From the NCBI GenBank assembly GCA_034769895.1, contig CM068370.1, positions 39,115,344-39,179,343 of the forward strand: a stretch of 64,000 bases of DNA, in the 5' to 3' direction. The translations under genes and the position numbers were made by a program. The notes below the pieces were generated by a model. That model was not told where the DNA came from and ran no database searches. It was given only the letters and a program-made list of their open reading frames with translations. Position 1 is the stretch's first letter. Each line of letters opens with the position of its first letter. This stretch comes from Magicicada septendecula. Its lineage: Eukaryota > Arthropoda > Insecta > Hemiptera > Cicadidae. Shown here piece by piece: positions 45,501 through 57,100 of the stretch.

Positions 45501-47219
45501 CGTCAAATGCTCATCAAATACGAACATTGTTTTCGATAATTATCTCAACATGCTTCCCATCGAAACCGATTGATTTGTGGACCAAATACAAAGATGACAT
45601 GTCTGATGATATTTTGCATCAGATGCGTACTAGAACATCAAATCCAGATTTGCAACTGAGCGAGGAAATTCACAACGAGGCATTGATATTAATTGAGGAC
45701 ATGTGCTTGATGATATCGAACAAAGTATTACCTCAATTAGGCATGACAGCGCCCAATCGTCCGATGCACGACGCATTTAATCAAGAGTTGAAACGCGAAA
45801 AACAATATGATTGCGATGCATTGAGAGAATCAGTTCGAACGAACGTTCCGCTGTTGAATCGGCAACAAAAATATACGTACGACACTCTCATGAAAGTTGT
45901 GAACGATGGAACTGGAGGGATTTTCTTCTTGGACGCTCCCGGGGGAACTGGGAAAACTTTTCTGATCGCATTGATTTTGGCAACTATTCGCTCGCAGAAT
46001 GAAATTGCACTTGCACTTGCTTCATCAGGAATTGCAGCTACGTTGTTGGAAGGCGGTCGAACAGCTCATTCAGCACTCAAGTTGCCGTTGAATATGCAAA
46101 TCAATGAAACTCCAACGTGCAACCTTTCGAAGAACTGTGCGATGGCCAAAGTTTTGCAGCAATGCAAATTGATCGTTTGGGATGAATGTACGATGGCGCA
46201 TAAAAAGTCTTTGGAGGCATTAGATCGAACGATGCAAGATCTACGAAACAATCAAAACCGGTTTGGTGGTGCGATGATTCTGTTGGCAGGTGATTTTCGC
46301 CAAACATTGCCAGTGATTCCACGGTCAACGCCAGCCGATGAACTTAATGCATGTTTGAAGTCGTCCGTTTTGTGGAAATACGTCAAGAAACTCAAATTAA
46401 GTATGAACATGCGTGTCGAGTTGCAGAACGACCAATCTGGAGAAGTATTTTCAAAACAATTGCTGGACATTGGCAATGGCAAAATCCCCGTTGACATTTC
46501 GACTGGCTGCATTACATTCCCCGTCGATTTTTGCCAGTTCACCGAATCAAAGACCGAACTCATCCGAAAGGTGTTCCCAAACATTGCTCAAAATTACAAA
46601 AATCATGTTTGGTCGAGCAAACGTGCTATATTGGCTGCGAAAAACATTGATGTCGACGAATTGAATTTCAACATTCAAAGTGAAATTGCTGGCGAATTGA
46701 TGACGTACAAATCGGTGGATTCCGTTACTAGCCAAGACGATGTCGTCAACTATCCAACCGAATTTTTAAACTCGCTGGAATTGCCCAGATTGCCGCTTCA
46801 CAATCTCAAATTGAAAGTCGGATCGGTAATCATAATGTTGCAAAATATCAACCAACCAATTCTTTGTAATGGCACCCGGCTTGCGGTGAAGAAACTGATA
46901 AACAACGTCATAGAAGCAACATTTCTTAAAGGAAAGTACAAAGGAGAAGACGTTTTGATACCACGCATCCCAATGATTCCGACCGACATGCCATTCGACT
47001 TTAAACGCTTGCAGTTTCCGGTGCGGCTTGCATTCGCAGTGACAATAAACAAATCACAAGGGCAGTCATTGAGTGTTGCGGCATTAACGTTGAAAATCCA
47101 TGCTTCTCGCATGGCCAATTGTATGTCGCCTGTTCCCGTGTCGGAAAACCATCAGCTTTCTTTGTTTACGCGCCAGACAACAAAACAAAAAATGTCGTGT
47201 ATCATAAAGCATTGCAATG
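42570..47219 (+). pseudogene. Helitron Rep/PIF1-helicase, introns and frame breaks
   Basis: Exon 1 (42570-43157, donor AAG|GTAATT) has a basic start (MPLIRRRTP) and CPHCKALKY. Exon 2 (43322-43822) opens the Helitron N domain (LLPPPDADYKFLQIYF). A third block (about 43892-45150) carries the Rep core: LFITFTCNP, the HUH motif LPHAHILIWL and the YICTYVTKG tyrosines. The helicase (45191 on) has Walker A APGGTGKTFL, Walker B VWDECTMAH and AGDFRQTLPV. The frame slips at the exon 2/3 junction, near 45150-45200, and near 47075; the natural C-terminus ends at 47219 in another frame. The protein would nick and unwind element DNA for rolling-circle transposition. Confidence 0.88.
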
Positions 47220-47450
47220 AACGAAATGGTGATGTCACAGCAAACCAATCGAAACAAAGCATTTCTTTGTTTTGATTGTTTACTTGAACATCGATCTTGC
47301 AATCGAAATCGAAATGTAAATAAAACACCTTGAGATTCATTATGATTTCAAATTTAATGGAAGAAAATAAATCATTTGGTTGACATGAAATTCTGACTTA
47401 ATTCAATTGTGTCTTAAATTTTGGAACAAAACCGCATGGTTCCAAGTCGA

Positions 47451-47666
47451 TCACGTTCCAGGCACATCACACATTTCCAGCATTTCAGCGGTGTACTGCC
47501 GATAGAATTCATCTCGCATGTAAAATTTCCCATTAGCGTACTTCTGAATGTACTCCTCCTCAAATTGAATATCCATGGCCACAATCGTTAATAGATACAA
47601 TGAACACTCAGAAATACGTTTTATTCTCATTTTTACTTTGTTTACACATTTCCAATAGCTTTTCAC
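47451..47666 (-). CDS. Short unrecognised ORF in the Helitron 3' region
   Basis: 71 codons on the minus strand, starting MKSYWKCVNKVKMRIKR, with an acidic middle (DIQFEEEYIQKYANGKFY). It lies in the 330-bp segment that the inverted 5' copy lacks. It could be a captured host fragment or chance. No domain was recognised. Confidence 0.25.
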   Translation of the reverse strand: MKSYWKCVNKVKMRIKRISECSLYLLTIVAMDIQFEEEYIQKYANGKFYMRDEFYRQYTAEMLEMCDVPGT

Positions 47667-47818
47667 AAATTCACAAAACGATCACAAACAAATTTATTGA
47701 AATTTGGACATGACAACGTCTGTCGGGTCATCTAGTCAACAATAAATTATCTTATTTATCTAAGTGTCTGCAAGTGAAATTGGTGCAAATGCCGCTGTTC
47801 ACAACTGGCAGAACAGTG

Positions 47819-47821
<3 letters not shown>

Positions 47822-47907
<86 letters not shown>

Positions 47908-47930
47908 CGTGCACGCATGCGTGCGCTCGC
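47822..47930. repeat. (TG)n microsatellite with CG-rich tail
   Basis: A TG run of about 40 repeats to 47902, then GCGTGCGTGCACGC variants. The ORFs over it on both strands are Cys/Val or His/Thr artefacts. Confidence 0.95.
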
Positions 47931-48159
47931 CCGCCCACATGACATTTAAGCAAGAAACACTGCCAAACAGAGACAATTCAAAACAAAACCTAAACGGGTA
48001 CAGGACACTAACTCCAAGGAGCAAATTCAGGCAACTGCTTTGGATTTGCTTCTTAACAATCAAAATTAATTATAAATATATCAGGACTTGGAACACTAAT
48101 TTTTATAAAATTATACATACTTGTGAGTTCAGCAGCTGACTTCATTGCTGTCAGTGTTA

Positions 48160-48677
48160 TTAAAAGATGTCTGATCTGTTTTTTGCGTAGTAAAACTTTT
48201 CTACAGTTCCTATGTTTTCCTGAATTTCTGTAAATTCTGCAGACAGGTCAAAATTCATTTTTTCTTTTTTTGAAGATACGCTCTTTTCTGTTTCTTTAGT
48301 TGTACTTATTTCGTTTAAAATTTCTTCTAATATGACTCCGTCATTCGGAATATCTACAACGAGTGTATCTTCATTCTCCCTTTCCTCAGGGATCCTATTG
48401 TTAAGTGTTGGTGAATATGTTTGCACATATTGTTTCGTATGGCAACTGTCCATACACGAACACACAAACTCATGAAAGCAAGAGTTACAGTGTATGCACT
48501 GTAAATGACATGATGTGCAGTGTTTAATACGTTTAACAAATATAATATGGCACAGATTGTTTTATCCAGTCGTTTAATCCGTTTTCCTTTTAGATAACAA
48601 TATTTTAATATTTTATTAAAATTTTCTATTGACATGTTAGTGTTTATACCTAAATGAATCCAATAACAGTAGGCTCA
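48160..48677 (-). pseudogene. SWIM zinc-finger fragment of a MULE-like transposase
   Basis: On the minus strand from 48677: GINTNMSIENFNKILKYCYL, then KGKRIKRLDKTI, then a Cys/His cluster (CTSCHLQCIHCNSCFHEF, VCSCMDS), then AIRNNMCKHIHQH in another frame, and an acidic Lys-rich tail to 48160. The CxC...CxH order at the end of a linker with LDK is the SWIM arrangement seen in MULE-type transposases and related repeat proteins. At least two frame changes are needed. The catalytic domain is not present. Confidence 0.55.
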
Positions 48678-49360
48678 TGATCTGTATTGTTTCTTATTAA
48701 TATATTGTTTTATAAAATGAATGTGTTTCTTCATCATTAAACAGTCTTCTTAAAACTTCATGGAGCATTTATAAAAAATTAGTGTTCCTAGTCAGTAGTG
48801 ATATACAGTATTTATAATCAGTGGACAACAAAATCCAGGAAATCAAATTACATTAAGGTACTACATGAAAATTGAAATTTTTATTATTAAATAGAATAAT
48901 ATAATAAATGTTAAAATATGATTACGTTAAGGTAATATTTATTATTAAGAAAAATCGTTACAAGAAAAATCGCTGCATGTGCCAACCAACTAAATTTCTT
49001 ATAAAACCGCCAACTAAATTTCTTACAAAAACGCCAATATCTCGAAAACGAAAAAGCCGATTTTATTGAAACAAAACCAAAATAAAATTTGTAATTTTCT
49101 ACAATTTTCACTCGCTGACACCATATAGCTATCTCTCATAAAACGAAAGTTTGTCGCATGCCGAAAATTTCACTACATGAAAATTAAAAAAGAAACTTCA
49201 TGACGTGGAACCGTCTGAAGACTCTGTTTTTGAAAATTATTAAAACTATCGGTTAAAATTTATGCCTAAAACCATCCTCAAACTTCAAGAAACACGGTGG
49301 TGAAAGAATTTTAAAAATCAGATCAGCTGTTACTGAACTTATTAACTAGCGTCTACAGAA
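48678..49360. other. AT-rich non-coding stretch
   Basis: Contains a small tandem (CCAACTAAATTTCTTA twice near 48980-49025). No supported gene on either strand. Confidence 0.5.
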
Positions 49361-50298
49361 ACTCCCTCTTGCGCAGGCCGGCCGATCAACGGCTACAGTG
49401 TGTGGTTCATGAACACGACTATAATAGTAAACACAACTCCTTGTCCTATAACTCCCTCTTGCGCAGGCCGGCCGATCAACGGCTACAGTGTGTGGTTCAT
49501 GAACAGGACTATAATGGTAAACACAACTCCTTGTCCTATAACTCCCTCTTGCGCAGGCCGGCCGATCAACGGCTACAGTGTGTGGTTCATGAACAGGACT
49601 ATAATGGTAAACACAACTCCTTGTCCTATAACTCCCTCTTGCGCAGGCCGCCCGATCAACGGCTACAGTGTGTGGTTCATGAACAGGACTATAATGGTAA
49701 ACACAACTCCTTGTCCTATAACTCCCTCTTGCGCAGGCCGGCCGATCAACGGCTACAGTGTGTGGTTCATGAACAGGACTATAATAGTAAACACAACTCC
49801 TTGTCCTATAACTCCCTCTTGCGCAGGCCGGCCGATCAACGGCTACAGTGTGTGGTTCATGAACACGACTATAATAGTAAACACAACTCCTTGTCCTATA
49901 ACTCCCTCTTGCGCAGGCCGGCCGATCAACGGCTACAGTGTGTGGTTCATGAACACGACTATAATAGTAAACACAACTCCTTGTCCTATAACTCCCTCTT
50001 GCGCAGGCCGGCCGATCAACGGCTACAGTGTGTGGTTCATGAACACGACTATAATAGTAAACACAACTCCTTGTCCTATAACTCCCTCTTGCGCAGGCCG
50101 GCCGATCAACGGCTACAGTGTGTGGTGTGGTGGGGAGTGGTTCATGAACACGACTATAATGGTAAACACAACTCCTTGTCCTATAACTCCCTCTTGCGCA
50201 GGCCGGCCGATCAACGGCTACAGTGTGTGGTGTGGTGGGGAGTGGTTCATGAACACGACTATAATAGTAAACACAACTCCTTGTCCTATAACTCCCTC
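49361..50298. repeat. Ten-unit 90/105-bp minisatellite
   Basis: Units start at 49361, 49451, 49541, 49631, 49721, 49811, 49901, 49991, 50081 and 50186; a partial copy follows at 50291. The first eight are 90 bp. The last two are 105 bp owing to the same 15-bp insert (TGTGGTGGGGAGTGG). Units differ by single bases only (for example GAACACG/GAACAGG, AATAGTA/AATGGTA). Two plus frames (49369-50316 and 49400-50431) stay open because the unit lacks stops in them and its length is a multiple of three. Confidence 0.95.
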
Positions 50299-50736
50299 AC
50301 AAACTCTATATATTAATAAAATTAATATAGAAGACCTTACATCGTCTTCTTCTTTAAAATATCTTATAGTTTATAGAAATTATAAAAAAAAGTTGATGTC
50401 TGAGATTCATAGTAAGAGTAGGCCTAAGTAAGAGGCATCTTAAGTAAGAGTGATTTACCATATCACAATTGAAATATGATTTTACAGTACAGTTTAAAAC
50501 TACATAAATATAAGATTAAACAATTTATTTATAAATCATTAGAAAATATTCGAGAATTAATAAGATTCAGTCTATTACCGCATGGATTCAGTCATTGTTC
50601 ATATTTGGATCACTAACTGATGTTTAAAAAAAAGTTTCTGAAATATGTTAATCAACAAAATCGTATATAAAGTGGAAAAAACCAAAGCGTTTGGCTGAAG
50701 AAGGGAATATATTAGTGATGTGGAACACACCTTCGA
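50299..50736. other. AT-rich non-coding stretch
   Basis: Follows the minisatellite. No gene or repeat was recognised. Confidence 0.5.
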
Positions 50737-51109
50737 TTATTCATTTAACTTTCTACACACACTTGAAAACCGCAATAGTTTGTTGCGTCCATAATGTGAT
50801 TCACGACACTCTAAAATACTCAAATCTTTTTTAACATTTTCTCTTTTAATTGTAAATTTTTTCGATTTCCTGTCCCCTCCAAATTTCTCTGTAGGAACAC
50901 GACCTTCTTGAATAATCATCCCTACTCTAAGGACTCTCGATTTTGGTAAATTCATAGCGAAACAGAAAAACGATTTGGAAACTTGAATCATTGCTTTAGA
51001 TTTAGTGTTCATGAAAAGTTTTAAGCTGACTGTTTTGGGTTTTGTTCCATCTTTCATACGATTTCGATTAGGTTCATTTGATGAAATTAATGTTAATAAC
51101 TTGGTTAAT

Positions 51110-51879
51110 TAACCATTAATTTGGTTAACTTTGCCTCCAGCTGAATAAAACTATAAAAATAAAACCCTAATTTAATAAACAAACTACACAAACACATCAT
51201 AAACAAAAACAACAAAACACAAAATACCAACAACACACTACAAACTAAATACATCACACTCACATACCATAACTCCAACACACACAAACTCGCCAACACA
51301 TTCAGAAAACACAAGTACAAAATAACATACAGAACAAACAATACCATCAAAAAACACATCAATGATACAAACACGGACATAGACAAATACAACAAAACAG
51401 GTGTTTACAAATAAAATTGTAATGATTGCAATAGTTTCTACATAGGCCAGACGGGAAGATCTTTTTCATCTCGTTACTCTGAACACCTAAAAGCTTTGTC
51501 CAACAACAATATACATTCCGCGTTTGCCACACACATACACACAAAAAACCACAGCTACACCAACATAGATACTAATCTTGGAAATATTACACTACTTACC
51601 CAAAGGTCGAAAACTTAACACAGCAGAACAATATGAAATATACAAACACCACACAACACAACCAAACAACATACTTAACGACCAATTACAGTATAACTCA
51701 CACACACTTTTTGACACAATTATACAAAAAACTAACAATAATTTGGATCCCCGCGCCAATCACCTTCCCCCCTATACCTTTCAAAATAAATACCGTTACA
51801 AGTTAATGGCAGTCTGTCTCAAAGCTGACGAAGGCGAACACCACGCCGAAACGCGTACGAGAAGAAAAGACAAGTAAGT
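51110..51879 (+). pseudogene. Penelope-like element, GIY-YIG endonuclease end
   Basis: A C/A-rich plus-strand frame carries the GIY-YIG region CNDCNSFYIGQTGRSFSSRY (about 51419-51478), an EHLKAL block, LEILHYLPKGRKLNTAEQYE (about 51576-51635) and a basic end (KADEGEHHAETRTRRKDK) to the stop at 51879. A TAA interrupts the frame just before the CxxC pair, at 51411. The RT part is missing, so this is a 5'-truncated copy. The endonuclease nicks target DNA for insertion. The unusual C/A codon bias is typical of the fragment alone. Its end overlaps a hammerhead core. Confidence 0.8.
51825..51851 (+). ncRNA. Hammerhead ribozyme core in the Penelope-like fragment
   Basis: CTGACGA (51825-51831), stem II GGCG/CGCC (51833-51836, 51844-51847) with a 7-nt loop, then GAAA (51848-51851). 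This is the full CUGANGA-stem II-GAAA core. Stems I and III were not resolved. It overlaps the last codons of the endonuclease frame. Confidence 0.65.
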
Positions 51880-52242
51880 TTCACAAGTTGAAAGTATCAA
51901 TATTCTATAAAGTAAAATGAATAAAACTGTAAACGATTGTTAGCAATATCTGGGTACTCTACTAAATTATATTGAAACGTTTTAACTGCGTGATTACATG
52001 GTCTTTGTTTTTTCTTGAGGAACTGGAGATTAGGATTACTCTCACAATATTTCTCAAATTTTTTCTTTAAAGATAATGATGTTTTTGGTCTACCTTTTTT
52101 TCGTGCACCACTATTTAAATTACTAATAAATGTTTCCATCTTATATATATACTGTACAAATACACGACAAAACAAAACACAAAATAAAAACAATGACACG
52201 AATAGCAACGAACAACAAAGTTTTTAACCTAGACGTTAAGGT

Positions 52243-52412
52243 TAGAGGTGGGCCGATATACCTGTAATAGGTATTTTGGAACGATATTTTTGTGGAACGG
52301 ATGTAACAGTGACTGAAAAGTTGAAATACCTGTTATTCGCGGCGACGCTGTTCCGAGTCGAGACACGCCGCCCTCGCTGTTCCGAGTCGAGGCACACCCC
52401 CTACGCACCTAC

Positions 52413-52446
<34 letters not shown>

Positions 52447-53334
52447 GTACGCAAGATCACGTAAACCAAGGCCAAATACTAGGCGTACAAAAATATCACT
52501 GGAACGCAAGGAACAGCCAGTAACGCGTATTTAAAATACTAGGTATTTCAAATACTAGTGGTATCACCGATACACAAGGAACAACGCGTTCCAGAGTAAC
52601 AGTAGTATTTTAGTAACACCTAATATTTTAGTAACACCTAATATTTTAGGAACACCTAGTATTTCAGGAACAGGTAGTATCAAGCATATTTCGAGTAGGA
52701 CATATAGTATGAGCCACTTTTTCGTCCTGTATACTTCATTCTGCGCAAAGAGACGGAGCTGTTTTTAATAAAGGAAATAATTCATCCTGCTGTTACATTT
52801 ATTCTCGTGTGATATGCAGATATATAATACAGATGATATGCTAATAATTATATATTATACTAGTCACCAACTTGTAACTAAAATCGACTGGTAAAACTTT
52901 ATGTTTTTACTCAAAAAAAACTTTATGTTCCGATCGTTAGTGAAATAGTTGAATTTAATTATATTGAGTTATAACCTATAGAGTGGTTGATGTTGATAAG
53001 CTATATTATACTTTTTATTAATGTGATTTTAACTTCACTACACATCTCACTTAAATGATGAGATTGTTGTAATGGACATTTATGCACTTTATCTAGTTCT
53101 GTTCCTTAAATATCTGTAATGCATTTAATTTACTTTTGTTGGTGCTTATTATTTATAAGTTTTTATTTATGTATTTGTATTTATTTTATTACAATTTGTT
53201 TTTTATTTTTATTTGTAAAATTTTGTTTATTTTCATTCACTCTTGTGGCTTACTGTTATGTTTTTATTATACGTTTCTGATGTTTTTTAACATTATTTTT
53301 CGTGGTATTACGTGTAGGCGCGGGCCCACCTCTA
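52243..53334. mobile_element. hAT-like non-autonomous element, second copy
   Basis: TAGAGGTGGGC at 52243 and GCCCACCTCTA ending at 53334. The first 100 bp and the 52705-53325 part match the inverse of 13634-14411 in the first copy. A (CA)n run (52415-52444) and GTAACACCTAATATTTTA repeats (about 52610-52665) are specific to this copy. No transposase and no convincing duplication. Confidence 0.7.
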
Positions 53335-54545
53335 GTTCCATTATTAACGACGCCGAGAAACAGACGCTATACTGATGCTGACCTTTTGGAGGAAAAATAA
53401 CGAATAAAATCGAACTGTGACGAAACCCAATTGATGAACTGATGTCAACCATAGTCCAGTAACACTTGAAGGGACAATAATCAACTATTAAACTACAATT
53501 AAATAAAAACTGGATGAAATAAGAAACAGACGCTAGAATCAGACGGCATCCCTATCGTTGGCGATAAATTTCAGAAACAATTCATTGGCGAAGACACTTG
53601 ACGACCTTTGACACGAACAACGTGATGTTGTTAAGTACAAAATAAATCATAACTAATTACGAACCAAATTTATTAACCATATTCCTAATAAATGACTCTC
53701 ACTCTAAAAGTTAAACACTAATTTCTTTCAAGGATTTATGATTCAAGTCAAATAACACTGTGTGTAAAATAATTATAACCTATGTCAAACTGATTAAACC
53801 AACACACACCATTTAACACAACACAGTTGAATTTTCATGTAAATCTTGTTAGTATATAAGTGCCACGATTATAAAGTGGTGTATTTTATTTAAACATCTT
53901 GTTATAAACCTTTTTCGTATTCAAAAGAATTCACATGGCAGAATAAATTGTATAAATAAGAGACGATAAACATTAGTTTCCTAAGTTTGAGGCGCTGCCA
54001 CCTTAGCGACGATCCGCTGAGTGAACTAATTTACAGCCGAGGCATAAGCTTTGTGATAATTACATTTATTGTACGATTATTATTTAAAAAATTAATGAAT
54101 TCTTGAAACAATTAAATCAGTACGAACCTTTATTAACTGTCGTGTATTTATTTGAATGTTATTATGTATGTTATGTGCTTTAGCGGAGAGTAGATTTCGT
54201 TACGGAAATTTTATATTGGCAACACATCACAACAACGAGCGAAAGTCGAATTCCCGCCAGTTAGCGAGCCAATTCAAATTATTATTTACAGTTTCCAGGA
54301 GACAATCTAACTGCGAAAATTTTAATTGTTTTATAAAAAACAATTTGGCGCCTTTCGGGAGTTACAAAATACAACACAGAACAGGTAAAGACTTCGATAC
54401 TGGTTATTTGTACGCTCGCAACGGACGCAATCTGCGTGAGTCCCGTTCCAGAGCGACAAGAAGGATTGGTAAGACACAAGAGTACACATTATACCAATTA
54501 CACTATTACACGCTTACAATTAGACGGATATCGTGCAATTACAGT
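53335..54545. other. Non-coding stretch upstream of the acidic ORF
   Basis: AT-rich to about 53980, then a mixed-composition 5'-UTR-like region (GGCGCTGCCACC near 53991). The frame is open upstream of 54546 from 54156, but its composition looks non-coding. Confidence 0.4.
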
Positions 54546-55204
54546 ATGAACAACCTTGAAGAATCCACTAATGCTGTTGACAATAGCTTTAAAGAACTCC
54601 TTCAAAGTCTTAGGCAAGACCAGACTCCTAAACCAAGGAAAAAAAGGACAAAAGTAAATGTCCAACCCGGCAGAAGTGTTAGTGTTGATGACTTTGAGGA
54701 CGTGGATGGGGAGGATGTAACCCCCCATACTTCACTTTACAGTGACCCAAGCCCTTGTACATCTAAACAGGCCAAGCCAACGAAAAAAAATGCCAAGAAA
54801 AACAGAAAACGTCTTGATTCATCATCAGAGGATGATGGTGCCTACTCAGTGCAGGACAGCGATGAAGACCTGATTTTGTCCTCTTCAGATTATTCTGATC
54901 AAGATGAAAATACTGGTATCTCCATAAGCCAAGGTCATATATGGTGGTCAAAGTATATGGAAAAACAAAAACATCTTTTAGATGTTATGTTTGCAAAGTT
55001 AGTTACCTTAATGACGATGATTTTGTTGGAACATTTTTAAAAAGAGTTCCTCAAACCAAAAAGTTCACAATGACTGAAGAAGATTCTTTTGTCTCAAGTA
55101 ACGATATCGTCCGAAAACTGTCGTCGCCAGTTCTCAGTTCAAGTGCTCGTTTCAAAGACATGCTATGTTTTGAGGATGATCTGTCTGATTTAACAGTTTA
55201 TTAA
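54546..55204 (+). pseudogene. Unrecognised acidic protein, one frameshift
   Basis: From ATG 54546 (MNNLEESTNAVDNSFKELL) the frame encodes a basic patch (PKPRKKRTKV), an acidic Ser-rich middle (SSSEDDGAYS, DSDEDLILSSSD) and a second basic patch. Near 54935 the coherent sequence moves to another frame, which carries TSFRCYVCKVSYLNDDDF, FLKRVPQTKKFTMTEED and an acidic end to 55204. The pattern of linker plus a compact C-terminal domain of about 80 residues suggests a real protein whose copy has one indel. I do not recognise the family and found no transposon ends around it. No catalytic motif is visible. Confidence 0.5.
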
Positions 55205-55568
55205 TGATACAGTACCAGGTGTAACCCCTCTTTCCTTTTATGTTTTTTTTTTTTTTTAGTATAAAACAACTTCTTTAATTTTAATTTTTTTTTTTGAAAG
55301 AGAAGCCACAAGTCAATTAGGACTAGGCTGGAACCTAGAGAAGCAAAAATTGTGCCGGGTCCAGTATGACGGGACTTGCAATGAAACTGAGCTGTAATAT
55401 AACAATAACAATTTTATTTTATGCCGAGAATTAATACATGCAGGCCAACTCTATGACATAGTTATTCCCCCCCATGAATCATAAATATCACGAATAATTT
55501 AAACCCTGCTTTAACAGTATTAAAGAAAAACAACATGTGTACATCATAACAAGTGTGTATAAATTCAG

Positions 55569-55618
<50 letters not shown>

Positions 55619-56121
55619 TCTCCCCCATCTTGTGACCAGCTAGACACAGACAAACATAACAACACACACAGAAACATAAGGCACATAGACTCACAATTAC
55701 ATTAATTCTAACACGAATGCCCCTGGAATGCACCCGTCTTGCAGGCAGTGTAACTACAATACTCAGAACCCAGCAGTGATAAAATGTACGCCCATCAACA
55801 ACCCGTTTCTGTAGAATTACATAAAAGCCAAAACCCCAGAAGGATGATAATTACTCATAACGCATAAATAAGACCGGACCGCCCATATGTATAGCATTCC
55901 ACTGATCAATGACCCATCATGAATGTATGAACCTTAAGTTCCTTCCACAGCATTAAATAAAAATAGCGGAAACTACATCACCTGATTTTAAACAGTTGTT
56001 ATACAATTCTAAACGGTTACTTTGCTTCACAAATTCCGAAGGATATAATAAATCAGTATGTACTTTAACAATCAGAAAATTAATCACTCGAGGCTTATAA
56101 CACCAAAAATTTCGAAAAGTT
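55205..56121. other. Non-coding stretch with (TA)n microsatellite
   Basis: T-rich tracts at 55240-55300 and a TA run at 55571-55614. No gene was recognised. Confidence 0.6.
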
Positions 56122-57100
56122 TTATTTTATAATCAGCAGTAAGGAATGTCGCTGAAAGCAATAACGAAGGGTGTATGTGTGGAAAACATATTTTGTAAGG
56201 GACAAAAGGGGAACGAGCAAGCACGCTGTAGTGACGGACAGGTCATAAATTTTGTAGGCAGCTGCAACGCCTACCCTGTGAACAGAGTTCACTGCTCCCG
56301 GTACGTAGAACACCAGTTTTTTGTGAAAACACATTGATTCCATAGAAAACTACATACAATGTGTACAGAGCCATTAAAGGAGAAAAGGCTTAACAATGGT
56401 CAAGCATACATGTGTACGCCAGCTGTCAGGAGAAAGCGACGAAGGGTGGATTGATTTGAAGGACTCCAGCGGTCGATGACAGGGTTTTGACCTTACTTGG
56501 AAACGAAAGCGCAGAGAGTACGTCCAAACTCAAGGATGGGGTGTTGCCTGGCAACTAAAAGAAAAAACCAACTTTCAAAGAAGGGTAGGCGAGGCCCTTG
56601 AACAACAATAGATAATAACGGCAGAGCGACGAAGTTGAGAAACAATGAAATGGAAGAGAAACTCAGAGTTGTCACTGAAGACTTTAGAAAAAACGACAGA
56701 TACAATTTATTGCTGCGTTGTCTGGAAATGACAACGACCTCAAAATATGAAGCAAGGGAAGAATCTGGTGGGGAACCAGAAGCCCTATCAGAGAACGCCT
56801 TTGAAAAAATAGGTGGTATTTGGACTTGGAGGGAAAAATATGAAACCAATAAGGACACGGCGTCGTTGGAATCAGGAGTCTGGTGGGAGATTTGGTAAGG
56901 AAAATATAGGAAGGAGACAGGAACGCGCTCAAGGAGTTCTAACAAAATTTCGGACGCGATCGGAGTGAAGTCCGTGACGAGAGAAATTAGCATTTTATCG
57001 AACTTAGAAGAATTTGATACACAGTGTGAGAAGGTAGTTTTCGAACTTATAACAAAAATTAATACAGTCATTACAAGCGAACGAACTATGAAGTAGAGTC
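56122..57100. other. GC-moderate block, possible retroelement remnant
   Basis: Less AT-rich than its flanks and open on both strands for up to 192 codons. The plus frame 56635-56898 is charged (MEEKLRVVTEDFRKNDRYNL) and more protein-like than the Ser/Leu/Phe-rich minus frame. No domain was recognised. Confidence 0.3.

Larger units (their letters stand above)
41430..47735 (+). mobile_element. Helitron rolling-circle transposon
   Basis: The 5' end is TCTATATAAATAAAAATT at 41430, preceded by A. The 3' end is CTAG (47732-47735) after GTCTGTCGGGTCAT, followed by T, so insertion is between A and T as for Helitrons. The interior encodes Rep and helicase. Near the 5' end lies an inverted copy of the element's own 3' end. 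Confidence 0.9.
50737..52208 (-). pseudogene. Uncharacterised gene remnant split by a Penelope-like insertion
   Basis: Two minus-strand segments appear to belong together. The upstream one (52137-51897) begins METFISNLNSGARKKGRPK and contains QRPCNHAVKTFQYN. The downstream one (51057-50737) contains KTVSLKLFMN, FGGDRKSKKF and ECRESHYGRNK. The basic start, PCxH pair and GGDR/ESHYGR motifs look like a repeat-associated insect protein, but I do not recognise its function. The Penelope-like fragment lies between them on the other strand. The segments could also be two exons with the insertion in an intron. Confidence 0.4.

Noticed and set aside
47752-48139. ORFs over the (TG)n tract on both strands
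   Set aside because: Their length comes from the stop-free dinucleotide run (Cys/Val or His/Thr); no domain and no conserved start.
49361-50298. CRISPR array
   Set aside because: The units are contiguous 90/105-bp copies with no unique spacers, in a eukaryotic context. It is a minisatellite.
49369-50431. Secreted or structural repeat protein encoded by the minisatellite
   Set aside because: Two overlapping frames are equally open, as expected for a stop-free unit with length divisible by three. No evidence favours either.
56493-57071. 192-codon minus ORF as a real gene
   Set aside because: Ser/Phe/Leu-rich composition without domain; the complementary plus frame is more protein-like. No splice or promoter support.
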